From contig NZ_JAAOYM010000001.1 of the NCBI RefSeq assembly GCF_011761185.1, positions 186,001-250,000 on the forward strand: a DNA stretch of 64,000 nucleotides. Reading direction: 5' to 3'. The notes beneath the pieces were generated by a model. The model had not been told where the DNA came from and did no database searches. It was given only the letters and a program-made list of their open reading frames with translations. Every line of letters starts with the position of its first letter. Position 1 is the stretch's first letter. Below are positions 41,323-49,093 of this stretch, one piece after another. Source of the stretch: Saccharomonospora amisosensis (GTDB lineage: Bacteria > Actinomycetota > Actinomycetes > Mycobacteriales > Pseudonocardiaceae). The position numbers were made by a program, and so were the translations under genes.

Positions 41323-41395
41323 GTGGCTCCGTTCGTTGTGACCCCGATCGGTGCGGGCGTGCGTGGCTCCGTTCGTTGTGACCCCGATCGGTGCG
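41323..41395. repeat. 33-bp direct repeat
   Basis: The 33-bp unit at 41323-41355 (GTGGCTCCGTTCGTTGTGAC and thirteen more bases) is repeated exactly at 41363-41395, period 40. A partial third copy may follow near 41425. It is in the same gene-free stretch as the iterons. Confidence 0.8.
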
Positions 41396-41600
41396 CCTGC
41401 CGGTCGAGGTCGATTTCCGCAGGTCCATTGCTGTGGGTCGCTCCGATCGACCCCGGTTGGGGTGCTTGCCGTTCGCGGCCGGGTGGGTGGCATGTCCCCC
41501 AGCATCGGCGGCTGCGGCGGTTCACGGCAGGGCGCACAGGGGGGCGCATTGGAGCGCGAGGGGGGCACACGGCGTCGGCTGTGTGCCCCCTGCGGAGGTG

Positions 41601-42011
41601 CTACCCGGCCGCTGTCGCCAACGCGCGCCGATCGGACGCCGGGCGGGTCCGGGGTGTCGGGACCAACGCCGGAGCGAACGCGCGGCGAACGGCCTGGCGC
41701 ATGGCGTTGGTGAACTCGTGCATCACCGTGCCCGGCTCCAGCGCGCACATTCGCGCGTAGGCCTCGTTGATCTGGTCCAGGCCAGCGTTGATGACCTGAT
41801 CGGCGACCATCTCGCGCACAAACTCCAGGTCGTCCAGCTCGTCGGCCTCCAGGCCGATCTCGGCTGCCCGGAACAGGGCCGCGACCATGTCATCCTCGCT
41901 CAACCGCAGCGGCGCGCTGAACGCCACCGTGCGCGGTCCCCCGTCGTACTGGGCAGCCTGGACTCGCACCGTCTGCGGACCGAATCGGGCCGTGGTCATG
42001 ATCTTCGCCAT
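41601..42011 (-). CDS. Hypothetical protein of the element
   Basis: 136 residues from ATG 42011. It starts one base after the stop of the HTH gene, so the two are translated together. The sequence starts with a beta-like segment (TARFGPQTVRVQAAQYDGGPRTVAFSAPLRL) and continues with acidic helices (EADELDDLEFVREMVADQVINAGLDQINEAYARM). No family is recognised. Similar small genes next to the Xis-like HTH are frequent in actinomycete elements. Confidence 0.72.
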   Translation of the reverse strand: MAKIMTTARFGPQTVRVQAAQYDGGPRTVAFSAPLRLSEDDMVAALFRAAEIGLEADELDDLEFVREMVADQVINAGLDQINEAYARMCALEPGTVMHEFTNAMRQAVRRAFAPALVPTPRTRPASDRRALATAAG

Positions 42012-42012
42012 C

Positions 42013-42270
42013 TCAGGCCACCTCCCCAGCCTGCTCGCCCTCAGCGTCCGCAGCCGAGGCACCCTCGACCACGTAGGACTGATACGCCGCCTCCGAACAC
42101 GCATTGACGTAGGCGTTCGCGGCCGCGCCCGTGACGCGCAAGGTGGCCTTGCCCAGCTTCAGCGCGTCCAGCTTCCCGGCCTCAATGGCCCGGTAGATCG
42201 TCGTAGCCGAGACGTCCAGCGCCTCTGCCACTGCCTTCACCCGGTACATCCGGTTAGGCTCGAACTGCAT
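42013..42270 (-). CDS. Helix-turn-helix (HTH_17/excisionase-fold) protein
   Basis: 85 residues from ATG 42270 with GGGAG upstream. The HTH_17 core is MYRVKAVAEALDVSATTIYRAIEAGKLDALKLGKATLRVTGAAANAYV. The acidic tail of about 25 residues is without motif. It is divergent from the GntR gene across a 190-base region. It may be a transcription factor for the element's minus-strand genes rather than a second excisionase. Confidence 0.8.
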   Translation of the reverse strand: MQFEPNRMYRVKAVAEALDVSATTIYRAIEAGKLDALKLGKATLRVTGAAANAYVNACSEAAYQSYVVEGASAADAEGEQAGEVA

Positions 42271-42399
42271 CGATGCTCCCAAGGTTTCGATGTCCGCCCC
42301 GGCCGGTGTGCCAGCACCGGTCGGGGCTTTCTGCCGTGTCGGGGGAGTCAGTGACTCGCGCGACGACTGCAACACTAGAGAAAACAGCCAACATAGACA

Positions 42400-42426
42400 A
42401 CCTAGGTAAGCTGTTATCACCTAGAT
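42400..42426. promoter_or_regulatory. Candidate operators of the element's GntR regulator
   Basis: ACCTAGGT (42400-42407, a perfect 8-bp palindrome) and ACCTAGAT (42419-42426) are 19 bases apart, and CTAGGT with ACCTAG form an inverted repeat across them. They lie between the divergent HTH and GntR genes, the expected place for autoregulation. Confidence 0.5.
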
Positions 42427-42460
42427 GGGTTAGTTGCCTGTGTGGCGTATCCTGCTGGTC

Positions 42461-42817
42461 GTGGACAGCCTCGACCCTGACGACGTACGACCGCCGTATC
42501 TCCAGGTCGCTTCCGCGATCCGGGGCGACATTGAGGACGGCAGCTACAAGCTGGGAGACAAGCTTCCGCCTCACCAGGCCATCGCGGAGCAGTACGGCGT
42601 TTCGGTCGGCACCGTGAAACGTGCGTACGGTCTGCTCCAGCAAGAGCGCTTGATCATCACTCGCCAAGGACAGGGTTCGTTCGTCCGATCGAAACCGGCT
42701 CAAGAGGAAGCGGCAGGGGAGACCGGCGACCTCGCCGAGGTCTACTCGCAACTGGCCTCCATTCGCCGCCGCCTGGATGTCCTTGAGCGCGAGCTGCGGG
42801 AAGTCAAGGCGCGCTAG
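42461..42817 (+). CDS. GntR-family regulator of the element
   Basis: 118 residues if GTG 42461 is used; TTG 42434 or GTG 42440 would add up to nine residues, and none has a good ribosome site. The winged helix reads PPYLQVASAIRGDIEDGSYKLGDKLPPHQAIAEQYGVSVGTVKRAYGLLQQERLIITRQGQGSFVR. A short coiled-coil C-terminus (EVYSQLASIRRRLDVLERELREVK) could mediate dimerisation. It resembles KorSA-type repressors of pSAM2-like elements, which control the replication and transfer genes. Confidence 0.88.
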   Translation: MDSLDPDDVRPPYLQVASAIRGDIEDGSYKLGDKLPPHQAIAEQYGVSVGTVKRAYGLLQQERLIITRQGQGSFVRSKPAQEEAAGETGDLAEVYSQLASIRRRLDVLERELREVKAR

Positions 42818-43002
42818 CCGCCCACCTGACGCAAGAAGGTCACAACGCCGTCGAGCCAGCTCAGCAGTGTCTTCACCCAGCTCGCGGCGTCGGCTGGGTA
42901 TTTCGCGACGACTACCAAGAGCGCCAGGACCACTACGGTGCCGATCACCTTTTTCAGCGGGCTGGTGCTGGTCTGAAGTCCGGGAAACGTCTGCTTGGCC
43001 AT
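42814..43002 (-). CDS. Small single-helix membrane protein
   Basis: 62 residues from ATG 43002, preceded by GGAGGGA. One membrane helix covers about residues 18-34 (VIGTVVVLALLVVVAKY), followed by an amphipathic segment, ASWVKTLLSWLDGVVTFLRQ. It overlaps the end of the GntR gene by four bases in convergent orientation. Small membrane proteins of this kind occur in actinomycete elements, sometimes near transfer functions. Function unknown; a toxin-like peptide is one possibility. Confidence 0.75.
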   Translation of the reverse strand: MAKQTFPGLQTSTSPLKKVIGTVVVLALLVVVAKYPADAASWVKTLLSWLDGVVTFLRQVGG

Positions 43003-43201
43003 CGTTGCTCCCTCCGTCGCAATCGTTGCTGGCTGCGCCGTGCTTGCTCATGTCTCCAGCGTGCTGCCAGCCAGCGCGGGTGAGAACTGTCCAGAAACCC
43101 CCTCAGCGCTGAACTTCTGCCGAACCAGCGGCACTGAACCTCCGCTGAACTTCGCGGCTGTCAGGGCGCGATCGAGGCCACTCAGATGGGAGGCTGACGG
43201 C

Positions 43202-43981
43202 ATGCAACTGAACGGTGTCGAACCGGACCCCGACCAGATCAAGGCCCTTGCGTTGACCAACTACGGCCACTTCACGTCGATGTTGGTCGAGCGTGGCGAG
43301 GTGCGCGGGCTGTCACTCCACATGCAACGGTTGGCGAGGGACTGCCGCCAACTGTTCGACGTCGAACTGGACACCGAGCGAGTGCGCGGTTACGTGCGCC
43401 ATGCTCTCGGCAGCGACGCTCGACGCACCGTTGTACGGGTCACCGTGTACGACCCCGCACTCGGCCTGGGCAACATCGGGGCGGACGCTGACCCGCACAT
43501 ACTCGTAACCACGAGACCTGCCCCGGATGCCGCTTCTCCGCCGCTGCGTCTCCAAGCAGCGTCCTACCGTCGTGAGATGCCGTCTGTGAAGCACATCGGC
43601 CTGTTCGGCGCCCTGAAGCATCGGCGCGACGCGCAGCGTGAAGGCTACGACGACGTCCTCTTCGTCAACCCCGATGGCACGATCTCGGAAATCGCCACGT
43701 CGAACATCGGGTTCATTCGCGACGGGCAAGTCGTTTGGCCCCGTTCGGAGTGGCTCGCCGGAACCACGATGAACCTGATCAACCGGGCACTTGACGAGCC
43801 GGTAGCGACGGAGCCCTTGACCCTGTCGCACCTGGGTGGCATGGAAGCTGCGTTCGCTACCAATGCCGCGACCGGCGTCCGGCCGGTCGCCGCAGTTGAC
43901 AGCACGGAATGGCCAACCACTCACAAGATCCTTGACGAGCTGCGCGAGCTGTACGCGGACATCCCCGGCGAAACCGTGTAG
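43202..43981 (+). CDS. Class-IV aminotransferase (PLP), element cargo
   Basis: 259 residues from ATG 43202, eight bases after GGGAGG. The fold is that of branched-chain/D-amino-acid aminotransferases and aminodeoxychorismate lyase. The likely PLP Lys is in PSVKHIGLFGALKHRRDAQREGYDDVLFVN, and the following GTISEIATSNIGFI holds the conserved Glu and Ser-Asn pair. TNYGHFTSMLVERGEVRGLSLHMQRLARDC resembles the N-terminal domain. The substrate is not evident. It is followed after 59 bases by the HTH-SUMF1 gene. Confidence 0.87.
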   Translation: MQLNGVEPDPDQIKALALTNYGHFTSMLVERGEVRGLSLHMQRLARDCRQLFDVELDTERVRGYVRHALGSDARRTVVRVTVYDPALGLGNIGADADPHILVTTRPAPDAASPPLRLQAASYRREMPSVKHIGLFGALKHRRDAQREGYDDVLFVNPDGTISEIATSNIGFIRDGQVVWPRSEWLAGTTMNLINRALDEPVATEPLTLSHLGGMEAAFATNAATGVRPVAAVDSTEWPTTHKILDELRELYADIPGETV

Positions 43982-44040
43982 TCCGGCGGACACGGTCCGC
44001 TACGCTCCCCTCGCGGGATGTATCACCTTGGGGGTAGCGA

Positions 44041-44988
44041 GTGGCGACGGTCGAACGGTGGACCGGCATCGAGGTACGTGCACTTCGCGAGGCGAAGCGG
44101 ATGAGCATCCGCGAGTTCGCCGCACACCTGGGCGTCAGCGAGCGCATGATCTCCAAGTGGGAAGCCGGTCGGGAGAACATACGTCCCCGGCCGGTCAACC
44201 AGGCCGCGCTCGACACCTGCCTGACACGGTCGGACGCGGACACCCGTGCCCGGTTCGCGCACCTCGTCGGCGATTCGCTCGTTTCGGATGCTCAACCCGA
44301 CCTGCATCCCGAGCCCATCGGTTCCGACCGGATCAAGCATCCTCGCGACGGCAGCGACATGGTCAAGGTGGAGGGGAGCGTTTTCCTGTCCGGTCCCAGC
44401 AACGAACCGGTCTGGGTGCCTGAGTTCTACCTTGACGCTCATCTCGTGAGCAATGCTCAGTACGCGCAGTTCCTCGCTGCCACAGGGCGGACACCGCCGC
44501 AACGGTGGGAGAACGGCCGCTACCCCGAGGGGCTCGCTGACCATCCGGTCGTGTTCGTGACCTGGTATGACGCTGCCGCATACGCGGAATGGGCAGGCAA
44601 GACGCTACCGACCAGCCAGCAGTGGGAGAAGGCGGCCCGCGGCACGCGAGGCAACGTGTATCCCTGGGGTGACCAGCCAACCCCGGCGAAGTGCAACGTC
44701 CGAGAGAACGGCGTCGGTTCCACAACCCCCGTGGACTGCTACCAGAGCGGTATCAGCCCGTACGGGGTCTACGACATGTGCGGCAACGTCTGGGAGTGGT
44801 GCTCGACCGAGACTCGGCACGGCCGGTACGAGCTGAAGGGCGGAGCGTGGACAAGCCTGTTCGACCGTGCCACGCCGTCGTCGTTCAACGACGCGGCCGC
44901 GACCATGTGCGACGACGACACCGGCTTTCGGTGCGCGACATCGGTGGAAGCGCTCGACACCCTGCTGAGTGACCGTCACGGGCGGTAA
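44041..44988 (+). CDS. HTH (XRE)-SUMF1 fusion protein, element cargo
   Basis: 315 residues from GTG 44041 (GGGGGTAGCGA just ahead). Residues about 8-60 are an XRE-type helix-turn-helix (VRALREAKRMSIREFAAHLGVSERMISKWEAGRE). Residues about 105-300 are a SUMF1/formylglycine-generating-enzyme fold: MVKVEGSVFLSG, VSNAQYAQFLAATG, PVVFVTWYDAAAYAEWAGKTLPT, YDMCGNVWEW and GFRCA. The Cys pair used by true FGE for copper-dependent oxidation (CxxxxC shortly before GFRCA) is absent; only TMCDDDTGFRC is seen. It may be a regulator with a binding SUMF1 domain or a non-haem iron enzyme. Confidence 0.88.
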   Translation: MATVERWTGIEVRALREAKRMSIREFAAHLGVSERMISKWEAGRENIRPRPVNQAALDTCLTRSDADTRARFAHLVGDSLVSDAQPDLHPEPIGSDRIKHPRDGSDMVKVEGSVFLSGPSNEPVWVPEFYLDAHLVSNAQYAQFLAATGRTPPQRWENGRYPEGLADHPVVFVTWYDAAAYAEWAGKTLPTSQQWEKAARGTRGNVYPWGDQPTPAKCNVRENGVGSTTPVDCYQSGISPYGVYDMCGNVWEWCSTETRHGRYELKGGAWTSLFDRATPSSFNDAAATMCDDDTGFRCATSVEALDTLLSDRHGR

Positions 44989-45071
44989 GGGCTGCTGGAA
45001 CACTGGGGGGCGCGTGGCTCCTGACGGTCAGCAGAGAGCGACTGAGCGGCTCATTCCTGATTTGCTGCGCG

Positions 45072-45090
45072 TTGCAGTCCGCGTTGCAGT
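45072..45090. promoter_or_regulatory. Right integrase arm-type sites
   Basis: TTGCAGT at 45072-45078 and 45084-45090, the same motif and 12-base spacing as at the left end. They lie 95 bases inside attR. Confidence 0.6.
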
Positions 45091-45184
45091 TCAAGCCCGT
45101 TCAGACTGCCCCAACTGTTCCAGCCAGCGTGTTTTCCGCAGGTCGCGGTACCGGTCGGACGTGGCTGAACGGTCATCCCGAGAG

Positions 45185-45230
45185 CTGAAAAGCGGAAGGT
45201 CGCCGGTTCGACCCCGGCCCTGGCCACACC
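45185..45230 (+). other. attR
   Basis: Right copy of the 46-bp att core; it carries the 3' part of tRNA-Phe (anticodon loop to acceptor end) without the 5' half. Confidence 0.92.
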
Positions 45231-45237
45231 ATCTGAC

Positions 45238-45265
45238 AACCGTCCTGGCTCTGTTCAGGACGGTT
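45238..45265. terminator. Hairpin just outside attR
   Basis: AACCGTCCTG (45238-45247) pairs perfectly with CAGGACGGTT (45256-45265), loop of eight. Before integration it would have followed tRNA-Phe directly; it also lies downstream of the convergent NTPase gene. Confidence 0.75.
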
Positions 45266-45329
45266 CATCGGTTTTGTGTGTCGATCGTGACGTCGCTGGG
45301 TTGCCCGCGACTGAGGCGGGCCTTCGTGC

Positions 45330-48300
45330 TCAACCTTCGGCCGCGTCGTCCGGTCCGGTGTGGGTGTGCATCCGAGCGGCCATGTCGTTCCAGAACTGCC
45401 GCAGATCTCGCCGCTTCGTGTGTTGCCAGGGGGCGCGGTGTCGGCGGAACGGATGCCGCCACCCTCTTTCCCTGAAGCCTGAACTCACCGCGGTCGCCTG
45501 CCTGCGGCAGAACGCTTCACCAAGTTCACGCAGGTCTCGGGCCCCGCGCGGCGGGTAGGGGCACAACTCGAATGAGCAGCCGTCCACACATCTGGAACCC
45601 GGTCGACTTGGGCCCTGCTTGGCCACGCTGAGCAGCGGGTCCAGCGGCCTGCGATCGCCGTCGAGGCATGGCGGAAGTTCGGGCTGATTGACGCGCTCGA
45701 GGTAACGATCGCGTTCTCGCGGGGTCTCGCCCCGCTCGCTGAGGTTCAGCAGCAACAGCACGTCGCCGACGAGTTGCTGGGCTTCGGGCCGCAGCGCGCT
45801 CCAGCCGGTGGAGGGTGGTATCCACAGGCTGTGGATCCGGTGCCGGGTCGGGTCGCCCGTCGCCGACCCGATCCTGTTCACCACACCTACCTCGTCGATC
45901 CAGATGAACTGTTCCGGCTTGCGTGTCCGCAACGCCGACTCCGCGAGATTGGCTGCTTCCAGCACGAAGGGATGCAGGCGGCCTGCCGAGCCGATACTGG
46001 CGAGGTCGAGCCACTGATCGACGCGGTTGCGTGGCGACTTGTCCTGCCATTGCGCAGTGTTGTCACCGGTGGCGACCTCCTCGTCGGGAAGTGCCCACAG
46101 CGTGAGCGCATGGATAAGGGTGAGCTGGGTGAACCATGACCTCGCACACCTGAGCATCTGCTCGGCTTGGCCGATCAGGATGTCCCGTGCCTCCGTGGAG
46201 CTGGCCGGATGGCGCACTCGCCGGTTCGCCGCCGCTTTGAAGCCGCGGGCCAAAGCTCGCTCGACCGACAGCGGCAACCGGTCACGGTGTCCGTCCTCCC
46301 GCCTGTCCGGGTTGATGCCCTCGCACCAGCTGTGTAGCCAGCGCTTGACGTTCTCGCGATGCTCGGATTGGGCAACCGACCCCAGCAACAGCGGAGTCAC
46401 CTGTGCGGCGAGTACGACCTCCCGCCAGAGGTCCCATGCGTTGCCGGGTGGTTGCCGCGGTGGGCCTTTCGTCACCGGAACCTTCCTCACGCCTTCACGT
46501 CGTGCTCCGGCGGCCGTTCCCTTCGTTGCTACCCGTTCTTGCGCGACGACCCGATCCGCCTCCCGGATCTCGATGTCTTCGGTGTCTTGCTGCCGGATCT
46601 TGTACCTGGTCCACGGGTCCTTCAGTTCGTCGTAGAGCGCGACGTGTGCGGTGTCTCCTCCCGCTCCGAGCTCTTCCACGATCGCTATCCGGACGCGGTA
46701 GGACTCCTCCTGCAGTCCTATCTCGCGGAGGCGTTCGTAGGCAGGCAGGTGGAGGTTCACGCTTACCGCGTTGTCCGGGTGGGAACGGTCGGCTTCCCAT
46801 TGCTCCCCGAGACTGCGCAGCACTTCGCCGAATCGGTGCACCAACTGAAGCTTGGCCTCCTCAAGGCCTTTGGTGTCGTCCGACCGTATTTCTCTCCATT
46901 TCTTGGCAAGCTCCGCGGCGAGTTCGTGGTGTAGGCAGAGCCCGCCGCAACCGGAACCGGCGAGGGTTCGCGTGGCCGGGTGAGAGTTGGCTTGCCTGTG
47001 CCGTCGCACGACGTGGGCGGCGTCGATCTCCAGCGCGGTCCCGTAGAGGTCGAGGACCTTCTCTCCCTTGCGTCGATCCGATCTGTTCCCGTTGCCCATG
47101 AGATCCTGAGCGGCTCTCTGGAGTTCCTTCACCAACTTGGCTTCGGACTGGGCGTCATCGTCGGTCCGCGCGTGCTGCCCGTCGCGCTGTATCGTCGCGT
47201 CGAGGTCATTGCGGGACAGGAAAACCAGCGCGGTCAGCAACTCCGGACCCGGCCCGGTGGAGTTCCGGATCGCCGGGGAGACAATCTGTCCCACATCTTC
47301 CTTCGGCAGATCCTCCATGAACCGCGCGCCCAGGTAAGCCTGCATCAGGCTGTGCTGAAACCTGACTCGCTCGCCGTGGGCTTCCACAAGGCCCAGTTGC
47401 TCGGCCCAGATGGCCGCGAGCGGGAGGTCGATGCCGAAATGGTCCGGCCCGGCCCGGCCGCTCAGCTCGTCCAGTTTCCGACTCAATCGCTGCGCTATGG
47501 ACCAGTGGGTCTGGCCGTGGTCGGTTCGCGGTGGTCGATGATGGAAGCTGAGCAAGGCATCCCAGCCCCTGCCGGCCTCGCCACCGGGCGTGTCGGTGGT
47601 GGCGAACTGCGCGACGGCCATGTCGACCCCCTCCGTCTCCCGGTTGTCGGGCAGCGCGGTGTCGAGTTCGCCGAACGGCACCTCGACGGTGTCCAGCCGC
47701 AGACCGATGCAGGCCAGAGCGGAGACCTGGAGTATCGCGGCCTCACGTTCGAAGCGGGTCAGCGCGGGCTTCTCCTGGATTTCTCCCTCGATCACCGCGT
47801 CGACCCAGGTCTTCATCAGCCGCCTGCGTAACGCGGGACGGTCGACGGATCGGGTGTCGAGTTTGCCCTTAGCGGTCCTGCCCAGCACGTGCTGCAGCAT
47901 CCGCTTCCGGGAGAGCTCCTTGGTGATCCGGAGGTAGAGGGGCATGTCGGTAACCCGGCCTCGCTCCACCACCCAATCCAGGCGGTGCTCCTCCTCGGGG
48001 TCGTAGTGCTGCTGCACGTACGCCAGTGCCGCTTCCTCGCTCAACGGCTCCAGCTCGACGACTGCCGCCTCCACCGACTCCAGCGGGGCGTGTGGCCGGG
48101 TGGCGATGATCAGCGGAAGCCGGTCCTTGCCGGCGTCCCGGATGGCGTTGCGGATCAGGTTGTCGCGGTCCTTTTCCTTCTTCCCGTCGGCGAACACTTC
48201 CTCGAGCCCGTCGGCCAGCACGACGATCCGGTTCTCCTTGCGCAACCAGCGCCATGCCTCCTCGGCAATACGTGTCTTGACAAGCCAACTCTCGAGCATG

Positions 48301-48938
48301 GCCTCGTCAACCTCGCGGCAGAAGCGTTTCCGTGCCAACTCGCTGAAGTCGAGTTCGGTGCCGTCGCCCAGATCGCGTAGCCGGAGAGGAACGGGTACCG
48401 CACGGTTCTTGGCGAGCAGTTTCGTGAGCCGCACGATTACGGCCGTCTTGCCAGCACCCGGGCCTCCGACGAGGAGGTGCGGTCGCCGCTCGTTGGGGTC
48501 GCGCAGGTTCTCCTTGAGTACGTAGCACATCTGGTCCCTGCCGACGACGTCCTGGATGATGCTGCCCTTCGCGGTCGGGACGAACTCGCGGGTGTTCTTC
48601 ACGGCCCGTTTGGTGAAGGCGCGCTTGGCCAGCCGTAGCCGAAGCAGGAGCAAACCGGCCAGCCCGACAGCCAACGGCAGGAGGACATAGATGATGGCTT
48701 CGTACCGATCGATCCAGGGCTGCACCCCGCCTGGCTTTTGCGGCACCGCAGGCCAGACGAGCAGGAAGGCATAGGCGAGCAGGCCTGCGACGGCCAGCCA
48801 GGAAAGGATCCTGGTCCGCCAGCGGCGCGGCCACCGCCAGATGTTTGCGAACCTGCCGAAGAACCCTGGGGTCGCGACCGACTCCAGTGCTTCGCGCTCG
48901 TGGGTCACCGGCTGTCCGGCACGCTCGTTTCGTGGCAT
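45330..48938 (-). CDS. Membrane-anchored NACHT-type NTPase, candidate defence protein
   Basis: 1202 residues from ATG 48938, with GGAGTGGG upstream. Two membrane helices at about residues 45-63 and 81-101 anchor the N-terminus. The NTPase core has Walker A GGPGAGKT at 158-165 and the Walker B form VVLADGLEEV near 240-248, as in NACHT/STAND proteins, then a winged-helix-like region and about 800 residues of helical C-terminus without recognised repeats. STAND NTPases with large C-terminal sensors serve as antiphage receptors (Avs and bNACHT families) or as regulators. It lies 100 bases outside attR. The C-terminal Cys/Arg/His-rich end is unusual. Confidence 0.85.
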   Translation of the reverse strand: MPRNERAGQPVTHEREALESVATPGFFGRFANIWRWPRRWRTRILSWLAVAGLLAYAFLLVWPAVPQKPGGVQPWIDRYEAIIYVLLPLAVGLAGLLLLRLRLAKRAFTKRAVKNTREFVPTAKGSIIQDVVGRDQMCYVLKENLRDPNERRPHLLVGGPGAGKTAVIVRLTKLLAKNRAVPVPLRLRDLGDGTELDFSELARKRFCREVDEAMLESWLVKTRIAEEAWRWLRKENRIVVLADGLEEVFADGKKEKDRDNLIRNAIRDAGKDRLPLIIATRPHAPLESVEAAVVELEPLSEEAALAYVQQHYDPEEEHRLDWVVERGRVTDMPLYLRITKELSRKRMLQHVLGRTAKGKLDTRSVDRPALRRRLMKTWVDAVIEGEIQEKPALTRFEREAAILQVSALACIGLRLDTVEVPFGELDTALPDNRETEGVDMAVAQFATTDTPGGEAGRGWDALLSFHHRPPRTDHGQTHWSIAQRLSRKLDELSGRAGPDHFGIDLPLAAIWAEQLGLVEAHGERVRFQHSLMQAYLGARFMEDLPKEDVGQIVSPAIRNSTGPGPELLTALVFLSRNDLDATIQRDGQHARTDDDAQSEAKLVKELQRAAQDLMGNGNRSDRRKGEKVLDLYGTALEIDAAHVVRRHRQANSHPATRTLAGSGCGGLCLHHELAAELAKKWREIRSDDTKGLEEAKLQLVHRFGEVLRSLGEQWEADRSHPDNAVSVNLHLPAYERLREIGLQEESYRVRIAIVEELGAGGDTAHVALYDELKDPWTRYKIRQQDTEDIEIREADRVVAQERVATKGTAAGARREGVRKVPVTKGPPRQPPGNAWDLWREVVLAAQVTPLLLGSVAQSEHRENVKRWLHSWCEGINPDRREDGHRDRLPLSVERALARGFKAAANRRVRHPASSTEARDILIGQAEQMLRCARSWFTQLTLIHALTLWALPDEEVATGDNTAQWQDKSPRNRVDQWLDLASIGSAGRLHPFVLEAANLAESALRTRKPEQFIWIDEVGVVNRIGSATGDPTRHRIHSLWIPPSTGWSALRPEAQQLVGDVLLLLNLSERGETPRERDRYLERVNQPELPPCLDGDRRPLDPLLSVAKQGPSRPGSRCVDGCSFELCPYPPRGARDLRELGEAFCRRQATAVSSGFRERGWRHPFRRHRAPWQHTKRRDLRQFWNDMAARMHTHTGPDDAAEG

Positions 48939-49093
48939 GGTTCCCACTCCAGCCGTGCTCGCCGGGTCACCTGGCCAGGAGCTACCCGGATCTCTTCTCG
49001 AAATGCCGTTCTGTGACCGCGGCAAACGTCGCTCACTCGAAAGGGTGAAAGGGGCTTCGTGGTGGCAAGGTCTGCCGACGGTGTGATCAAGTC

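Larger units (their letters stand above)
36845..45230. mobile_element. Integrated element in tRNA-Phe, about 8.3 kb (AICE- or satellite-like)
   Basis: A 46-bp direct repeat of the tRNA-Phe 3' part lies at 36845-36890 and 45185-45230. Between the copies are integrase and Xis-like genes at the left end, a RepA-like AAA ATPase, repeat arrays, HTH proteins, a GntR regulator, a small membrane protein and two cargo genes at the right end. Integrase next to a tRNA att site, Xis and a GntR regulator match actinomycete integrative elements such as the pSAM2 group. There is no FtsK/TraB-type translocase and no prim-pol, so self-transfer is not expected. Confidence 0.92.

Noticed and set aside
38640-41400. 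Possible CRISPR array in the repeat-rich parts of the element
   Set aside because: Repeats are short, differ in spacing and orientation, and have no regular spacers; no cas genes are present.
45330-48938. The NACHT NTPase as cargo of the tRNA-Phe element
   Set aside because: It lies outside attR, so it was not carried by the present element; an older island is still possible.
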